A stretch of DNA of 64,000 nucleotides from Haloglomus litoreum (GCF_029338515.1 NZ_CP119988.1:682001-746000), one strand, 5' to 3'; shown: positions 17,717 to 29,309, numbered from the stretch's first letter. A program made the numbers and translations. The notes: generated from the sequence alone by a model not told the origin.

Positions 17717-17846
17717 CCGGCAGCGCCTCGTCCCTCTCGGGCCTGAACGACCAGACAGTCGAGTCAGCGTGCCACGCCCCGGTTCGTGGCGGGTTCGTCG
17801 TCCGCGGCCGCAAGCCCCATACGACCGCACATCCTACCGACGTGCA

Positions 17847-18860
17847 ATGAGGGAACGGGCGGCGACGGTGCTGGTGGCGGCGCTTCTGGTCCTCTCGGGC
17901 TGCACGCTGGGACCGGGGGGGCCGAGTGTCGACCCCGGGGACGCCGACCCGACCTGGGCCGGCGATCCGGACAACCCGTACCGACAGGGGGAACTCGTCG
18001 TGGCGGTGGTCCCGCCGGCCGACGGCGACCGTGACTTCACGCCGCTCGTCCGGCAGGCGCTGGACTACTGGGAGGCCAACAGCGAGCAGTACGCGGGCTA
18101 CCCCATCGACTACCGCCTGGCGCCGGACGCCGCTGACCCCGACCTCCGCATCGAGTTCGTCGGCTCCGTCGACCAGTGCGGCACCGAGGAGCACGCCGCG
18201 GGCTGTGCGCCTGTCATCACGGAGCCGGGCCAGTTCGACCCGCCCGTCGACGTGCGCATCCGGACGGGGTTCTCGGACGACTCGACCGTCCAGGTGCTGA
18301 AACACGAGCTCGGGCACACCCTCGGCCTGAACCACGGGGACGCTCCGGCCGACGTGATGCAGGCGGAGTCGACGCTGACGACGCCGCCACAGCGCAACGC
18401 CAGCGAGCGGGCGCTCCCCTGGCAGTCGGAGACGCTGTCGGTGTACGTCGACATGTCGGCGCTCCCCGCGAGCGAGCGTGACGAGGCCCGGCGGCAGGTC
18501 GACGGGGCCCTGGGCTACTTCGCCGACGGTGCTGAGGGGACGGTCCCGGAGAACGTCAGCTTCGTCCGGACGGAGAACCGCTCGGCGGCGGACATCACGG
18601 TCCGCGCGACCGAGACCTCCGAGTGCAGCACCGCCTCGGGGTCGTGCGGCTACATCCTCGGGACCGACCCGGACGGCGACGGCGCCCGCGAGTGGTACAC
18701 GCGCCTGGAGATCACCGTCACCGACCTCGACACGAAAGCCATCGGCTGGCACGTCGGCCGCTGGCTCGGCGTCGGCTTCGGCCTGGAGGGCGAGGAGTAC
18801 CCCGAACCGCTCCGCGAGAGCGCCTCCTATCAGGAGCGCCGGAGCGACTGGTGGGAATGA
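17847..18860 (+). CDS. Secreted lipoprotein metalloprotease (metzincin, matrixin-like)
   Basis: A 337-residue protein with a Sec lipoprotein signal (VLVAALLVLSGC, lipid-modified Cys19). A zinc site HELGHTLGLNHGD (His153, His157, His163) is followed by Met171 as the possible Met-turn, the mark of metzincin peptidases. Two cysteine pairs (C111/C120 and a pair near residue 260) may form disulfides. It is expected on the outer face of the membrane. The ATG at 17847 begins the signal peptide directly. The substrate is unknown, and there is no obvious operon partner. Confidence 0.85.
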   Translation: MRERAATVLVAALLVLSGCTLGPGGPSVDPGDADPTWAGDPDNPYRQGELVVAVVPPADGDRDFTPLVRQALDYWEANSEQYAGYPIDYRLAPDAADPDLRIEFVGSVDQCGTEEHAAGCAPVITEPGQFDPPVDVRIRTGFSDDSTVQVLKHELGHTLGLNHGDAPADVMQAESTLTTPPQRNASERALPWQSETLSVYVDMSALPASERDEARRQVDGALGYFADGAEGTVPENVSFVRTENRSAADITVRATETSECSTASGSCGYILGTDPDGDGAREWYTRLEITVTDLDTKAIGWHVGRWLGVGFGLEGEEYPEPLRESASYQERRSDWWE

Positions 18861-19012
18861 CGCTACAACTCCCGTGATCGTGCGGTAATCTCGGACCTCT
18901 GGATTCTATTCCTGGTTTTTCTGCGATATCTCTGTGTCTGGTGGGCCCTGCGGTGCTTCCCAGGTGGCCGGGGCACCGACAATCAAGTGCGTCGCGGTCG
19001 CCAGCCAGCAGT

Positions 19013-19882
19013 ATGGCAGTCGGAATCATCGGTGGCAGCGGGGTGTACGAGGCCCTCGACCTCGAGCAGGAGGCGACCCAGTACGTGGACACGCCGTTCG
19101 GCGACCCGAGCGGTCGGCTCACGGTCGGTGAGCTGGCCGGCGAGGAGGTCGTCTTCCTGCCCCGGCACGGGCGCAATCACTCGCTCTCCCCGACGGAGGT
19201 GCCGTACCGCGCGAACATCCACGCGCTGAAGCAGGTCGGCGTCGACCGCGTGCTGTCGACGAACGCCGTCGGGAGCCTCCGCGAGGACCTGCCCCCCCGG
19301 ACGCTGGTGGTGCCGGACCAGTACTTCGACCGGACGAAACACCGGCCGATGAGCTTCTTCGGCGACGGCGTCGTCGCCCACCTCCCGATGGCCGAGCCGT
19401 ACTGCCCGCACACCCGCGAGCACCTCGTCGAGAGCGGCGACGCGACCGACGCCACGGTCGAGGCCGGCGGCACCTACGTCTGCATCGAGGGGCCGCAGTT
19501 CTCCACCCGCGCGGAGAGCGAGTTCTACCGCGCCAACGACTGGGACGTCATCGGGATGACGACCGTCCCGGAGGCGAACCTCGCGCGGGAGGCCGAACTC
19601 TGCTACGCCACGCTCACGGGCGTCACCGACTACGACGTCTGGCGCGACGCGGAGGTGACCCTGGGCGAGGTCCAGGAGAATGCCGCGGCCAACGAGGCCG
19701 CCATCAACGCGGTCCTCGAGCGGGCCATCCGGAACCTCCCCGAGGAGCGCGACTGCGACTGCGGCTCGGCGCTCGCCGGCGCAATCAACACCCCGCCCGA
19801 GGCCATCCCGGTCGAGAAGCGCGAGCCGCTTGACCTGCTGCTGGGTGACTACCTGAACGACCCGGACGCCGAGGAGTACTGA
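19013..19882 (+). CDS. mtnP: S-methyl-5'-thioadenosine phosphorylase
   Basis: A 289-residue nucleoside phosphorylase (class 1) starting MAVGIIGGSGVYEALDL. It has the phosphate-binding RHGRNHSLSP, TNAVGSLRED, the family signature IEGPQFSTRAES and VIGMTTVPEANLAREAELCY. The last is typical for cleavage of methylthioadenosine to adenine and methylthioribose-1-phosphate in the methionine salvage pathway. The ATG at 19013 fits the conserved N-terminus. Purine nucleoside phosphorylase activity cannot be excluded. Confidence 0.92.
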   Translation: MAVGIIGGSGVYEALDLEQEATQYVDTPFGDPSGRLTVGELAGEEVVFLPRHGRNHSLSPTEVPYRANIHALKQVGVDRVLSTNAVGSLREDLPPRTLVVPDQYFDRTKHRPMSFFGDGVVAHLPMAEPYCPHTREHLVESGDATDATVEAGGTYVCIEGPQFSTRAESEFYRANDWDVIGMTTVPEANLAREAELCYATLTGVTDYDVWRDAEVTLGEVQENAAANEAAINAVLERAIRNLPEERDCDCGSALAGAINTPPEAIPVEKREPLDLLLGDYLNDPDAEEY

Positions 19883-19969
19883 CCGCTTCGGGCGCCGGCG
19901 GTCGGACGCGCCTGCACGCCGCCCGCCGGGGAGACCAACGACTAAGCCCCGGCGGCCGCCGATGGGTGC

Positions 19970-20890
19970 ATGGACCCGACCCGACAGCTCCACCTCGCCG
20001 AGGCGACCGGCTGGCGTCGCGGCCTCTACGAGGACGTGATGGCCACGTTCCGCGCGTCCATCGTCAACAGCATCTGGCGGACGCTGGTCGCGAACCGGCC
20101 GTGCGCCGCCCGCCACCTCTGGACCGCGGTGAAGCCGACGTTCCAGACCCGCGCCTTCGCGGACTTCTCCGTGCGCTACCGCGACGACGTGCTCGCCGCG
20201 CTGGAAACGGCCGACGAGGGTTCTAGCACCGAGTCCCCGACGCTCCCCGCGTACGACTCCGGCGACGTCGACCTGTCGCCGGCGGCCTTCGCGGCGCTCC
20301 GGGGACAGCTGGCGACCTTCGACATCGTCGCCCCCCGCCTGGCCGCCCTGTTCGCGGTCTGCGACCGCGCGCTCTCCGAGGGGTTCGACGGCGCCCGCGA
20401 GGGCCATGCCGCCACCGCGCCCGCACCGGAGTGGCTCGACGCCGACCGCGGCGCCCGGGTGACGGTCATCGACAGCGACGCGGCACGGGAGGCCGCACCC
20501 GACACCGTCGAGGCCATCGAGGAGTATCACGCGACGGCGTTCCTTCCCTCCATCTACCGCTGTCTCGCGCAGTGGCCGTCGTATCTGGAGACGGTCTGGG
20601 CGGACACGGCGCCGCTGCGCGAGGTTGACGGGGACGCGGGCTTCGACGCCGCCCGGCAGGCCGCCGACGAGGTCGTCGCGTCGTTCGCCGAGCGTCCACC
20701 CGTCCCGGTCGCGGTCACGACCGACGGCCTCGCGGCGGCGGGCGTCGCGGACCCCGACGACGCGCTGGCGGACCTCCGGAACACGTTCGCCGCGTTCGCC
20801 GCCGGGGCGAGCGGGGTGCTCCCGTTCCTGCACGCGTACGCGGCGACCGTCGACGCGACCGGGGAGCGCGGCTGGCGGCTGGCCGACTGA
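19970..20890 (+). CDS. DehI-family protein (halocarboxylic acid dehalogenase-like)
   Basis: A 306-residue, probably all-helical protein. The N-terminal ATGWRRGLYEDVMATFRASI, then VNSIWRTLVANRP and HLWTAVKPTFQTRAFADFS, with a related second half (EYHATAFLPSIYRCLAQWP), look like the two-repeat DehI family. Its founding member dehalogenates 2-haloacids. Haloarchaeal members are common but their substrate is unproven. A CTAA box about 28 nt before the ATG suggests a leaderless mRNA. It lies between MTA phosphorylase and a small membrane protein, which gives no pathway hint. Confidence 0.7.
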   Translation: MDPTRQLHLAEATGWRRGLYEDVMATFRASIVNSIWRTLVANRPCAARHLWTAVKPTFQTRAFADFSVRYRDDVLAALETADEGSSTESPTLPAYDSGDVDLSPAAFAALRGQLATFDIVAPRLAALFAVCDRALSEGFDGAREGHAATAPAPEWLDADRGARVTVIDSDAAREAAPDTVEAIEEYHATAFLPSIYRCLAQWPSYLETVWADTAPLREVDGDAGFDAARQAADEVVASFAERPPVPVAVTTDGLAAAGVADPDDALADLRNTFAAFAAGASGVLPFLHAYAATVDATGERGWRLAD

Positions 20891-20903
20891 CAGCCGACGG
20901 GCG

Positions 20904-21182
20904 TCAGAGGCCGGCGTAGATCCCTCCGAGCCCGGCGAGAAGTCGCGAGGCGAGGAACACGAGGCCGAGCGCCGCCATCGTCCGGCCGGCCTGTGGCCAC
21001 CAGTCGCGCCCCTCGATGGCCAGTACGAGGCCGAGTATCAGGAACAGGGCGCCGAACTGCGCCGTGTCGAAGTAGACGAGGAAGCGTTCGACGACGAGCA
21101 ACACGAGCCCGAGAGAGGCACCACGCGCGGCCGGCGTGGCGGTGACGACATCGGGGATGGACTCCGCGGTGACTCGTTCCAT
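20904..21182 (-). CDS. Small membrane protein next to scpA
   Basis: A 92-residue protein with three hydrophobic stretches (about residues 21-38, 42-56 and 68-88) separated by short polar turns. It follows scpA on the same strand after 68 nt, so it may be the last gene of the condensin operon. I do not recognise the family. The N-terminal MERVTAESIPDVVTATPAA is unremarkable. Confidence 0.6.
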   Translation of the reverse strand: MERVTAESIPDVVTATPAARGASLGLVLLVVERFLVYFDTAQFGALFLILGLVLAIEGRDWWPQAGRTMAALGLVFLASRLLAGLGGIYAGL

Positions 21183-21250
21183 GCCACGGCCGAGTGGCCC
21201 CTGGGACTAAACGGCGGCCATAGCACAAAGAGCAGTTTCGCCGTCCGTGC

Positions 21251-22315
21251 TCAGTCCGCGACCGCTTCCTCGGTCCCCTCCACCGCCGCGGGGTCCTGCA
21301 CCCAGAGGTCGCCGAACGTCTCGTCCTGTTCGAGGCGGACCTGGCCGCGGTGGGCGAGGAAGAGCAGGCCCAGGAACGTCTGGACCGTGCTGCCGCCGGC
21401 CTCCCGGACCTCCGTGAACAGGACCTCCGCGCGGCCCTGGTCGTACTGCTCCCGCAGCGCGGTGTAGACGTCCGTGATGACGTCCTCCATGTGCTCGTCG
21501 TGGGCGGTCCCGGTCACGTCGTCGACCGTCGGCTCCTCGTCCATCCGGAAGTCGTCGCCCGCCCGATAATCGAGCGTCTGCGTGCCGCGGCTGTAGCCGC
21601 TGGGCGAGCCGCTGGTGTCGTACGTTCGGGACTCCTTCCACCGGGACTCGCGTTCGCGCTCGCGGAGTTCGCGGACCAGCTGGTCCAGCGTCTGTGGCAT
21701 CCCGCGGGCGTTCTTGCGCTCCAGCCGGCGCTCCATCTCCTCTTCGAGGCCGGCGATGGGGTCGACCGACGGGTCGCCCGCCGCCCCCTCCGGGTCGGCC
21801 GGCCCGTCCTCCCAGGCGACCTCCCAGGGCTCGCGGGGGTCCTCCTCCCACGCGTCGTCCTCGTCGTCGGTCAGCATCGCGTCGCTCTTCATCCGCAGCA
21901 GGACGCTCGCGTAGAACAGCGCCCGCCCGCCCGTCCGGAGGTCGGCCCCGTCCAGCCGGTCGAGGAAGGCGTCCGTGACGGTCACGATGTCGATGTCCCA
22001 GGGGTCGATGCGGTCCTCGTCCGCGAGCTGGACCAGCAACTCGACCGGCTCGACGGCGTCGTCGTCGCCCACGTCGCTCTCGTCGACCGCCTCGACCTCG
22101 TCGGCGACGGAGAAGCCCGCAAAGCCCGTGTCGGGCTCGCCGTCGTCATGGTCGTCGGGGCCCAGGCCGGGCACGTCGACCGACGGCTCGCCCGGTTCCG
22201 CCGAGCCGTCCGGCTCGGCCGCGTCGTGCCCGTCCTCGCCCCCGTCGCCCTCGCCGGGGCGGGTCCGGTCCTCGTGGCCCGCGATGTTCAGCGGGATGTC
22301 GTCGTCATCGCTCAT
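21251..22315 (-). CDS. scpA: Segregation and condensation protein A (kleisin)
   Basis: A 354-residue kleisin. A disordered acidic N-terminus (about 85 residues) is followed by EPVELLVQLADEDRIDPWDIDIVTVTD-like sequence, the ScpA core that binds SMC. The segment GRALFYASVLLRMKSDAML and a C-terminal winged helix (TVQTFLGLLFLAHRGQVRLEQ) complete the family pattern. It bridges the two heads of the SMC dimer. It lies 27 nt downstream of smc in the same operon. No ScpB gene is seen in the window. Confidence 0.93.
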   Translation of the reverse strand: MSDDDDIPLNIAGHEDRTRPGEGDGGEDGHDAAEPDGSAEPGEPSVDVPGLGPDDHDDGEPDTGFAGFSVADEVEAVDESDVGDDDAVEPVELLVQLADEDRIDPWDIDIVTVTDAFLDRLDGADLRTGGRALFYASVLLRMKSDAMLTDDEDDAWEEDPREPWEVAWEDGPADPEGAAGDPSVDPIAGLEEEMERRLERKNARGMPQTLDQLVRELRERERESRWKESRTYDTSGSPSGYSRGTQTLDYRAGDDFRMDEEPTVDDVTGTAHDEHMEDVITDVYTALREQYDQGRAEVLFTEVREAGGSTVQTFLGLLFLAHRGQVRLEQDETFGDLWVQDPAAVEGTEEAVAD

Positions 22316-22342
22316 CGCGAGACACCCCCGCGCGGGTCGGCG

Positions 22343-25300
22343 TCAGTCATCCGCGACCACCTCCTCGTCGGCGTCGGGCCCCTCCTCCGAGAGGTCGATG
22401 CCGGTGACGGCCGAGACGTTGTCGTCCTGCATCATCACGCCGATGGCACGCTCGGAGCGCTCGAGGAGGGCGGCGCGGTGCGAGACGACGATGAACTGCG
22501 CGTCGCCCGCGAGCTCGTCGACCATCTCCCCGACCATCTCCGCGTTCGCGGCGTCGAGGAAGGCGTCGACCTCGTCCAGCGCGTAGAACGGCGCCGGGTT
22601 GTACCGCTGGATGGCGAAGATGAAGGCGAGCGCAGTAAGGGACTTCTCGCCGCCGGACATGGCGGCGAGGCGCTGGACCGGCTTGTCCCCGGGCTGGGCC
22701 TTCATCGTCAGGCCGCCGTCGAACGGGTCCTCGCGGTCCTCCAGGTGGAGCTCGCCGGAGCCGTCCGAGAGCTTCGCGAAGATGCGCTGGAAGTGGTCGT
22801 TGATGCCCTCGTAGGCCTCCATGAACACCTCGCGCTTGCGCTCCTCGTAGGACTCGATGCGCTCGCGGATGCCGTCGGCCTCCTCCTGCAGGGTCGCGCG
22901 CTTCTCCTGGAGGTCGTCGAGGTCCTCGGCCACGGCGTCGTACTGGTCGATGGCGCGCATGTTGACCGGCTCCAGCTCGGCCATCCGGTTCTCGAGCTTC
23001 GTGATCTGGCCCTTGACGAAGCCGTGGTCGGGGATCTCCTCGGGGTCGTAGTCGCCGACCTCCTCGGCCAGCTCGTCGACCTCCCACTCGAGTCGCTCGG
23101 CCTCGCCCTCCAGCTCCGAGAGGTCGGACTCGACGCTCGAGACGGCGTCCTTCTGCTCGTCACGTGCCTGCCGGGCCTCGCGGAGGTCCTCCTTCAGCTC
23201 CTCGCGCTCGCCCTTCAGGTCGGCCAGCTCCGCCTCGAGCTCGGCGACCGCCTCCTCCTTCTCCTCGAGCAGGTCCTCCTGCTCGTCGATCTCGGCCTCC
23301 AGCTCCTCGACGGCCGCCTCGGCCTCGGCCTTCCGGTTCTGGGCGTCCTCGATGGTGTCGTGGAGGTCGTCGATCTCGTTCTCCGCGTACTGCTTCTCCA
23401 GCTGGAGCTGGTTCAGCTCGCCGTCGATGTCGTCCATCCGGCCCTCGAGATCGTCGATCTCCTCGCGGAGTTCGTCGGCCTCGGCGTTCAGCTCGGCGAT
23501 CTCGGACTCCTCGAGCTCGGTCTCCAGCTCCGTGATGTCGGCCTGCACCGACTCGATCTCGTCGGTCTTCCCGGCGATCTCGGCCTCCAGCTCGTCCATC
23601 TCCTCGGAGACGGCCTCGCGCTGGTCCTCGATGTCCGCGAGTTCGGATTCGAGGCGCTCGACGCGAGACTCGGTGTCGGCGATCTCGCCCTCGACGCGGT
23701 CGATCTCGTTCTCGACGTCGCGGACCTGCTCGGCGGCGTTGGACTGCCGGTCGCGGGCGTCCTCGAGCCGGTCCTCCACGTCGCGGATCTCCTCGCGGAG
23801 GTCGCGGCGCTGGTCCTCGAGGTCGTTGATGCGCTCGGCGACCCGCTCGATGCGGCCCTTGCCGCTCTTGGTGAACGAGTAGCGCGACCCCGACGAGGAG
23901 CCGCCGGTCATCGCGCCGCTCTTCTCGACCAGTTCGCCGTCGAGCGTGACGAGCCGGTACTGGCCCATCAGGTCGCGGGCGGTCTCGATGTCCTCGACGA
24001 CGAGCGTGTCGCCCAGCACGTACGAGAAGACGCCCGAGTAGTGCGCGTCGAAGTCGACGAGGTTGTACGCGAAGTCGACGACGCCCGGCTGGTCCGGCGC
24101 GCTCGGGAGCGAGCGGTCGTCCATCTGGTTGATGGGGAGGAAGGTCGCCCGGCCCGCGCCCCGTGATTTCAGGTGCTCGATGCCGCGCTGCCCGACGCCG
24201 TCGTCGTCGACGACGACGTGTGCGAGCCGCCCACCGGCCGCCGTCTCGCAGGCCGTGGCGTACTCGCCGGGGACGCCGCCGAGTTGCCCGACGGTCCCGT
24301 GGACGCCGTCCATGTCGGCGTTGAGGATGGTCGTCACCGCACGGCCGTAGGACTGGTCGCCGCTCTGTCCGGCGTTGGCCTCCAGCTCGGCGTACTCGGA
24401 CTGCTTGGCCTTGATCTCGTCCTCGACGTCGTCGAGGTCGTCGGTCAGCGAGCGCTTCTCGGCCTTGAGGTCCTCGACGACCTCGGTGATGGTCTCGCGG
24501 TTCTTCTCGGCCTTCTCGCGCTCGGTCTCGAGGTCCGACAGCTCGGCCCGCAGCTCGGGCAGGTCGGCCTCGGCTTCCTCGATGGCCTCGCGCTTCTCGC
24601 GCTCCTCGTTCGAGCGCCGGCGCGCCTCGTCGGTGAGGCGGTCCTGCTCGCGCTGGAGCTCGTTCTTCTCGTCCTTCAGCTCGTCCAGCTCCTCGCGCTT
24701 CGTGGCGAGGTTCTCGCGGAGCTCGTCGTACTCCGTGTCGATGGCCTCGATCTCGGCCTCGACCTCCGCCAGCGATTCCTGCTTCTCGACCTTGTCGGCC
24801 TTCAGCGAGGACTTCTTCACCTTCCGCTGGCGGATGTCCGCCTCCAGCTCGTCGACCTCCTCGTTCTTCCGGTCGATCTTGACGAACGCCTGCCGGCGCT
24901 CGTTCTCGGCGGCCTCGATGCGCTCCTCGGCGTTGCCGATCTTGTCCTCCAGCCGCGAGATCTCGCCCTTGATCTCCTCCATCTCGCGCTTGATGGCGAG
25001 CTGCTCGTCCTCGCCCTTGCGCTCGATCTCGCGGTTGAGCTCCGCGAGCTCGTCCTCCAGCCGCGTGACGCGCCCCTGCCGGTTGTCGAGTTCCTCGCGC
25101 AGCTCCGCGAGTTCCGCCTCGGTCTCCTCGATGGCCTCGCGCGTCTCCTCCAGGTCCGTCCGTTTCGTCTCGAGTTCGGCGGCCTTCAGGTGACCCTCGT
25201 ACTCGGCCTTCTCCTCCTTGAGGTCGCGGTACTGGAGCGCGGTCTCGCGCTCGTCCTCGAGTTCCTCGAGGCGCTTCTCCTTCTCCTCGATGCGGAGGTC

Positions 25301-25939
25301 GGCCTCCTCGATGCGGTCCTGGACGGTCTCCAGCTCGTCGAAGGCGTCTGCCTTCTTGGCGTCGAACTCGGCGACGCCGGCGATCTCGTCGATGATCTCC
25401 CGCCGTCGACCGGCGGTCATCGTGATGATCTCGGTCACGTCGCCCTGCATCACGACGTTGTACCCCTCGGGCGTGACACCGGCCTGCGCGAGCAGGTCGC
25501 GGATGTCGGAGAGGTTGACCGAGCGGCCGTTGAGGTAGTAGTACGAGTAGTAGGTGTCCTCGTCGGTCTGCTTGACCCGGCGGCGGATGGAGATCTCCTC
25601 GACGTCGCCGACGTCCTCGGTGCCGGCGGCGCTGACGACCTGCGACCGTTCGAGCGTGCGGTCCTCGTTGGCGAGGATGACCTCGACGGAGGCCTCGCGC
25701 TCGCCCGTGAAGTCGTCGCTCTCGTCGTCGTGGCCGGGGTTGTAGATCAGGTCGGTGAGCTTGTCGGCGCGGATGCCCGAGGTCCGGGCGAGTCCCAGCG
25801 CGAACAGGACGGCGTCGATGATGTTCGACTTGCCCGAGCCGTTCGGGCCGCTGATGGTTGTGAAGTCCTGGTAGAACGGGATGCGCGTCTTCCGGCCGAA
25901 GCTCTTGAAGTCGTCCAGTACGAGCTCTTTGATGTGCAT
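22343..25939 (-). CDS. smc: Chromosome segregation ATPase SMC
   Basis: A 1198-residue protein of standard SMC length. It has an N-terminal Walker A (GPNGSGKSN), two long coiled coils rich in Glu/Lys/Leu flanking a hinge (about residues 510-670, with glycine-rich turns), and a C-terminal head with signature motif MSGGEKSLTALA. The Walker B FYALDEVDAFLD follows. It organises and segregates the chromosome with ScpA. Start MHIKELVLDDFKSFG is the conserved N-terminus. It follows the small coiled-coil gene by 23 nt. Confidence 0.97.
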   Translation of the reverse strand: MHIKELVLDDFKSFGRKTRIPFYQDFTTISGPNGSGKSNIIDAVLFALGLARTSGIRADKLTDLIYNPGHDDESDDFTGEREASVEVILANEDRTLERSQVVSAAGTEDVGDVEEISIRRRVKQTDEDTYYSYYYLNGRSVNLSDIRDLLAQAGVTPEGYNVVMQGDVTEIITMTAGRRREIIDEIAGVAEFDAKKADAFDELETVQDRIEEADLRIEEKEKRLEELEDERETALQYRDLKEEKAEYEGHLKAAELETKRTDLEETREAIEETEAELAELREELDNRQGRVTRLEDELAELNREIERKGEDEQLAIKREMEEIKGEISRLEDKIGNAEERIEAAENERRQAFVKIDRKNEEVDELEADIRQRKVKKSSLKADKVEKQESLAEVEAEIEAIDTEYDELRENLATKREELDELKDEKNELQREQDRLTDEARRRSNEEREKREAIEEAEADLPELRAELSDLETEREKAEKNRETITEVVEDLKAEKRSLTDDLDDVEDEIKAKQSEYAELEANAGQSGDQSYGRAVTTILNADMDGVHGTVGQLGGVPGEYATACETAAGGRLAHVVVDDDGVGQRGIEHLKSRGAGRATFLPINQMDDRSLPSAPDQPGVVDFAYNLVDFDAHYSGVFSYVLGDTLVVEDIETARDLMGQYRLVTLDGELVEKSGAMTGGSSSGSRYSFTKSGKGRIERVAERINDLEDQRRDLREEIRDVEDRLEDARDRQSNAAEQVRDVENEIDRVEGEIADTESRVERLESELADIEDQREAVSEEMDELEAEIAGKTDEIESVQADITELETELEESEIAELNAEADELREEIDDLEGRMDDIDGELNQLQLEKQYAENEIDDLHDTIEDAQNRKAEAEAAVEELEAEIDEQEDLLEEKEEAVAELEAELADLKGEREELKEDLREARQARDEQKDAVSSVESDLSELEGEAERLEWEVDELAEEVGDYDPEEIPDHGFVKGQITKLENRMAELEPVNMRAIDQYDAVAEDLDDLQEKRATLQEEADGIRERIESYEERKREVFMEAYEGINDHFQRIFAKLSDGSGELHLEDREDPFDGGLTMKAQPGDKPVQRLAAMSGGEKSLTALAFIFAIQRYNPAPFYALDEVDAFLDAANAEMVGEMVDELAGDAQFIVVSHRAALLERSERAIGVMMQDDNVSAVTGIDLSEEGPDADEEVVADD

Positions 25940-25962
25940 GTGGGGCGCTCGTGGCCCCGCGT

Positions 25963-26274
25963 TCAGGCGACGATGATGTCGTCCGACGCGGAGTCTTCGT
26001 CCGCCTCCTCGCTCGCCTCGTTCTTATCGCCATCGGCCGACTCGACTGCTTCGTCGACCTTCTCCTGTGGGGCCTCCCGGCCGTTCTCCATGCTCGGCTG
26101 GGTTCCGGTCGGCTCGGGGGCCATGATGTCGCTGCCCTCCGGTTCGGGCTCCACCGCGGCCTCCAGATGCTGGATGCGCTCCTTGCACTCGACGAGTTCG
26201 TCCGTCAGGCCGTCGACGGTCGCCTCCAGCGAGCGCACCTTCGCCTCTAACTCCTCGACCCGGTTGCCGGTCAT
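25963..26274 (-). CDS. Small coiled-coil protein upstream of smc
   Basis: A 103-residue protein. Residues 1-42 form a heptad-patterned coiled coil (VEELEAKVRSLEATVDGLT) and the rest is acidic and disordered (ending DSASDDIIVA). It is the first gene of the smc-scpA unit. A family of this layout is conserved next to smc in haloarchaea (DUF7518-like), suggesting a condensin accessory or regulator, but no function is known. Confidence 0.7.
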   Translation of the reverse strand: MTGNRVEELEAKVRSLEATVDGLTDELVECKERIQHLEAAVEPEPEGSDIMAPEPTGTQPSMENGREAPQEKVDEAVESADGDKNEASEEADEDSASDDIIVA

Positions 26275-26440
26275 ACGACCACGACATCGCCGCCGACCCT
26301 TAAACCTGCGTCAGACACCCACACCGTGTCTGACGCGCGTCTGCCGCGCCGATCCCCCGGCGGGCGGTGGCGTCCGGCCTGTCACCCGCCGGACCCCTCC
26401 GGCCAGAACGACTTTCCGCCACTCGTGCGACCATCTGCCA

Positions 26441-27310
26441 ATGTTCGGCGACCAGGAGCGCGTGACCGTCCGCGAGCTGATGACCGAGGACCCACAGGAG
26501 GTCCACCCGGCCGCCGAGGTGGCCGACGTGCGGGAGTGGCTCGACGAGAAGGGGTACACGGCGGCGCCGCTGGCCCGCGACGAGCCCCCGTTCATGTACG
26601 TCACCCGCGAGGCGCTCGCCGAGGCGTCGGCCGCGGCCATCGACGAGCCCGTCTACGAGCACGCCGACCGCTTCGGGCTGGACGACCTCGTGGCGCCGGA
26701 TCTGGGGTTCGAGGGACTGCTGCGTGAACTGGCGGACCGCCCGTTCTATTTCGTCGGCTGGCACGGCCGCGTCGAGGGCATCGTCACCCGCGCGGACCTG
26801 AACAAGCCCGCCGCGCACGCCTTCCTCTACACCCGCGTCGGGGAACTGGAGATGCGCCTGCGCGACCTGCTGGACGCCGAGACCTCCTGGCAGGGGGCGC
26901 TCTCGATGCTCCAGCGGGAGGGCCACGGCGAGGAGACCGAGTACGACGCCGTGCTGGAGGAGTACGAGGCCCACGCCGACTCGGATCTGCAGCTCCGCGA
27001 GATCGACTACACCACCTTCTGGCAGCTCACGCAGGCCGTCCGCGAGGAGGACGGGGCGGTCGAGCACCTCCCCTTCGAGGACGGCGACGCCGCGGCCGAC
27101 GCGCTGAACGAGGTCCGCGAACTCCGGAACCACGTCGCCCACTACGGCAACGTCGTCCACAACCTCGACGCCGACACGCTGGCTTCGGGTCGGAACGTCC
27201 ACGAACTGGAGGGGACCTACGCCGACATCGAGGCCATGCTGGATGCGCTGCGGGAGTGGGCCGACCACGAGACCGGCCGGCGGCCCGTGGGTGCGGTGCC
27301 CGAGGAGTGA
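26441..27310 (+). CDS. CBS-domain protein with HEPN-like C-terminal domain
   Basis: A 289-residue protein. Residues 1-125 form a CBS pair (VRELMTEDPQEVHPAAEVAD, then FVGWHGRVEGIVTRADLNKP), a module that usually binds adenine nucleotides. Residues 125-280 are helical and contain ELRNHVAHYGN, where Arg229 and His234 fit the R-x4-H motif of HEPN RNases. No antitoxin-like partner adjoins it. It diverges from the smc operon. The nucleotide-controlled RNase idea is inference from two motifs; it could equally be a catalytically dead signalling domain. Confidence 0.75.
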   Translation: MFGDQERVTVRELMTEDPQEVHPAAEVADVREWLDEKGYTAAPLARDEPPFMYVTREALAEASAAAIDEPVYEHADRFGLDDLVAPDLGFEGLLRELADRPFYFVGWHGRVEGIVTRADLNKPAAHAFLYTRVGELEMRLRDLLDAETSWQGALSMLQREGHGEETEYDAVLEEYEAHADSDLQLREIDYTTFWQLTQAVREEDGAVEHLPFEDGDAAADALNEVRELRNHVAHYGNVVHNLDADTLASGRNVHELEGTYADIEAMLDALREWADHETGRRPVGAVPEE

Positions 27311-27493
27311 GTCGACCTCCGGGCGTCGCTGCCCCCGGCGGTAGACGGGGCGCGACGCTCGTGCGTCTCGGGGCACAGCCCCCGCAGGGCCGCGCTCGTC
27401 GGTCGGACGGAGTCGAGCCCCCGTCCCGCGCACCGAAATGCGGGTCGGTAGGGCACCGACTCCGTGAGTCTGGGTAGATATGCTCCATCTATG

Positions 27494-27500
27494 TTATATA
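27494..27500 (+). promoter_or_regulatory. TATA box of the calcium-repeat lipoprotein gene
   Basis: TTATATA about 28 nt upstream of the ATG at 27525, matching leaderless spacing. The surrounding 60 nt are AT-rich against a GC-rich background. Confidence 0.6.
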
Positions 27501-27524
27501 CTTACTCGACGTATAATCTCAATA

Positions 27525-29309
<1,785 letters not shown>

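Noticed and set aside
27311-27480. GC-rich gap after the CBS-HEPN gene examined for a tRNA or small RNA
   Set aside because: No cloverleaf or strong stem-loop was found.
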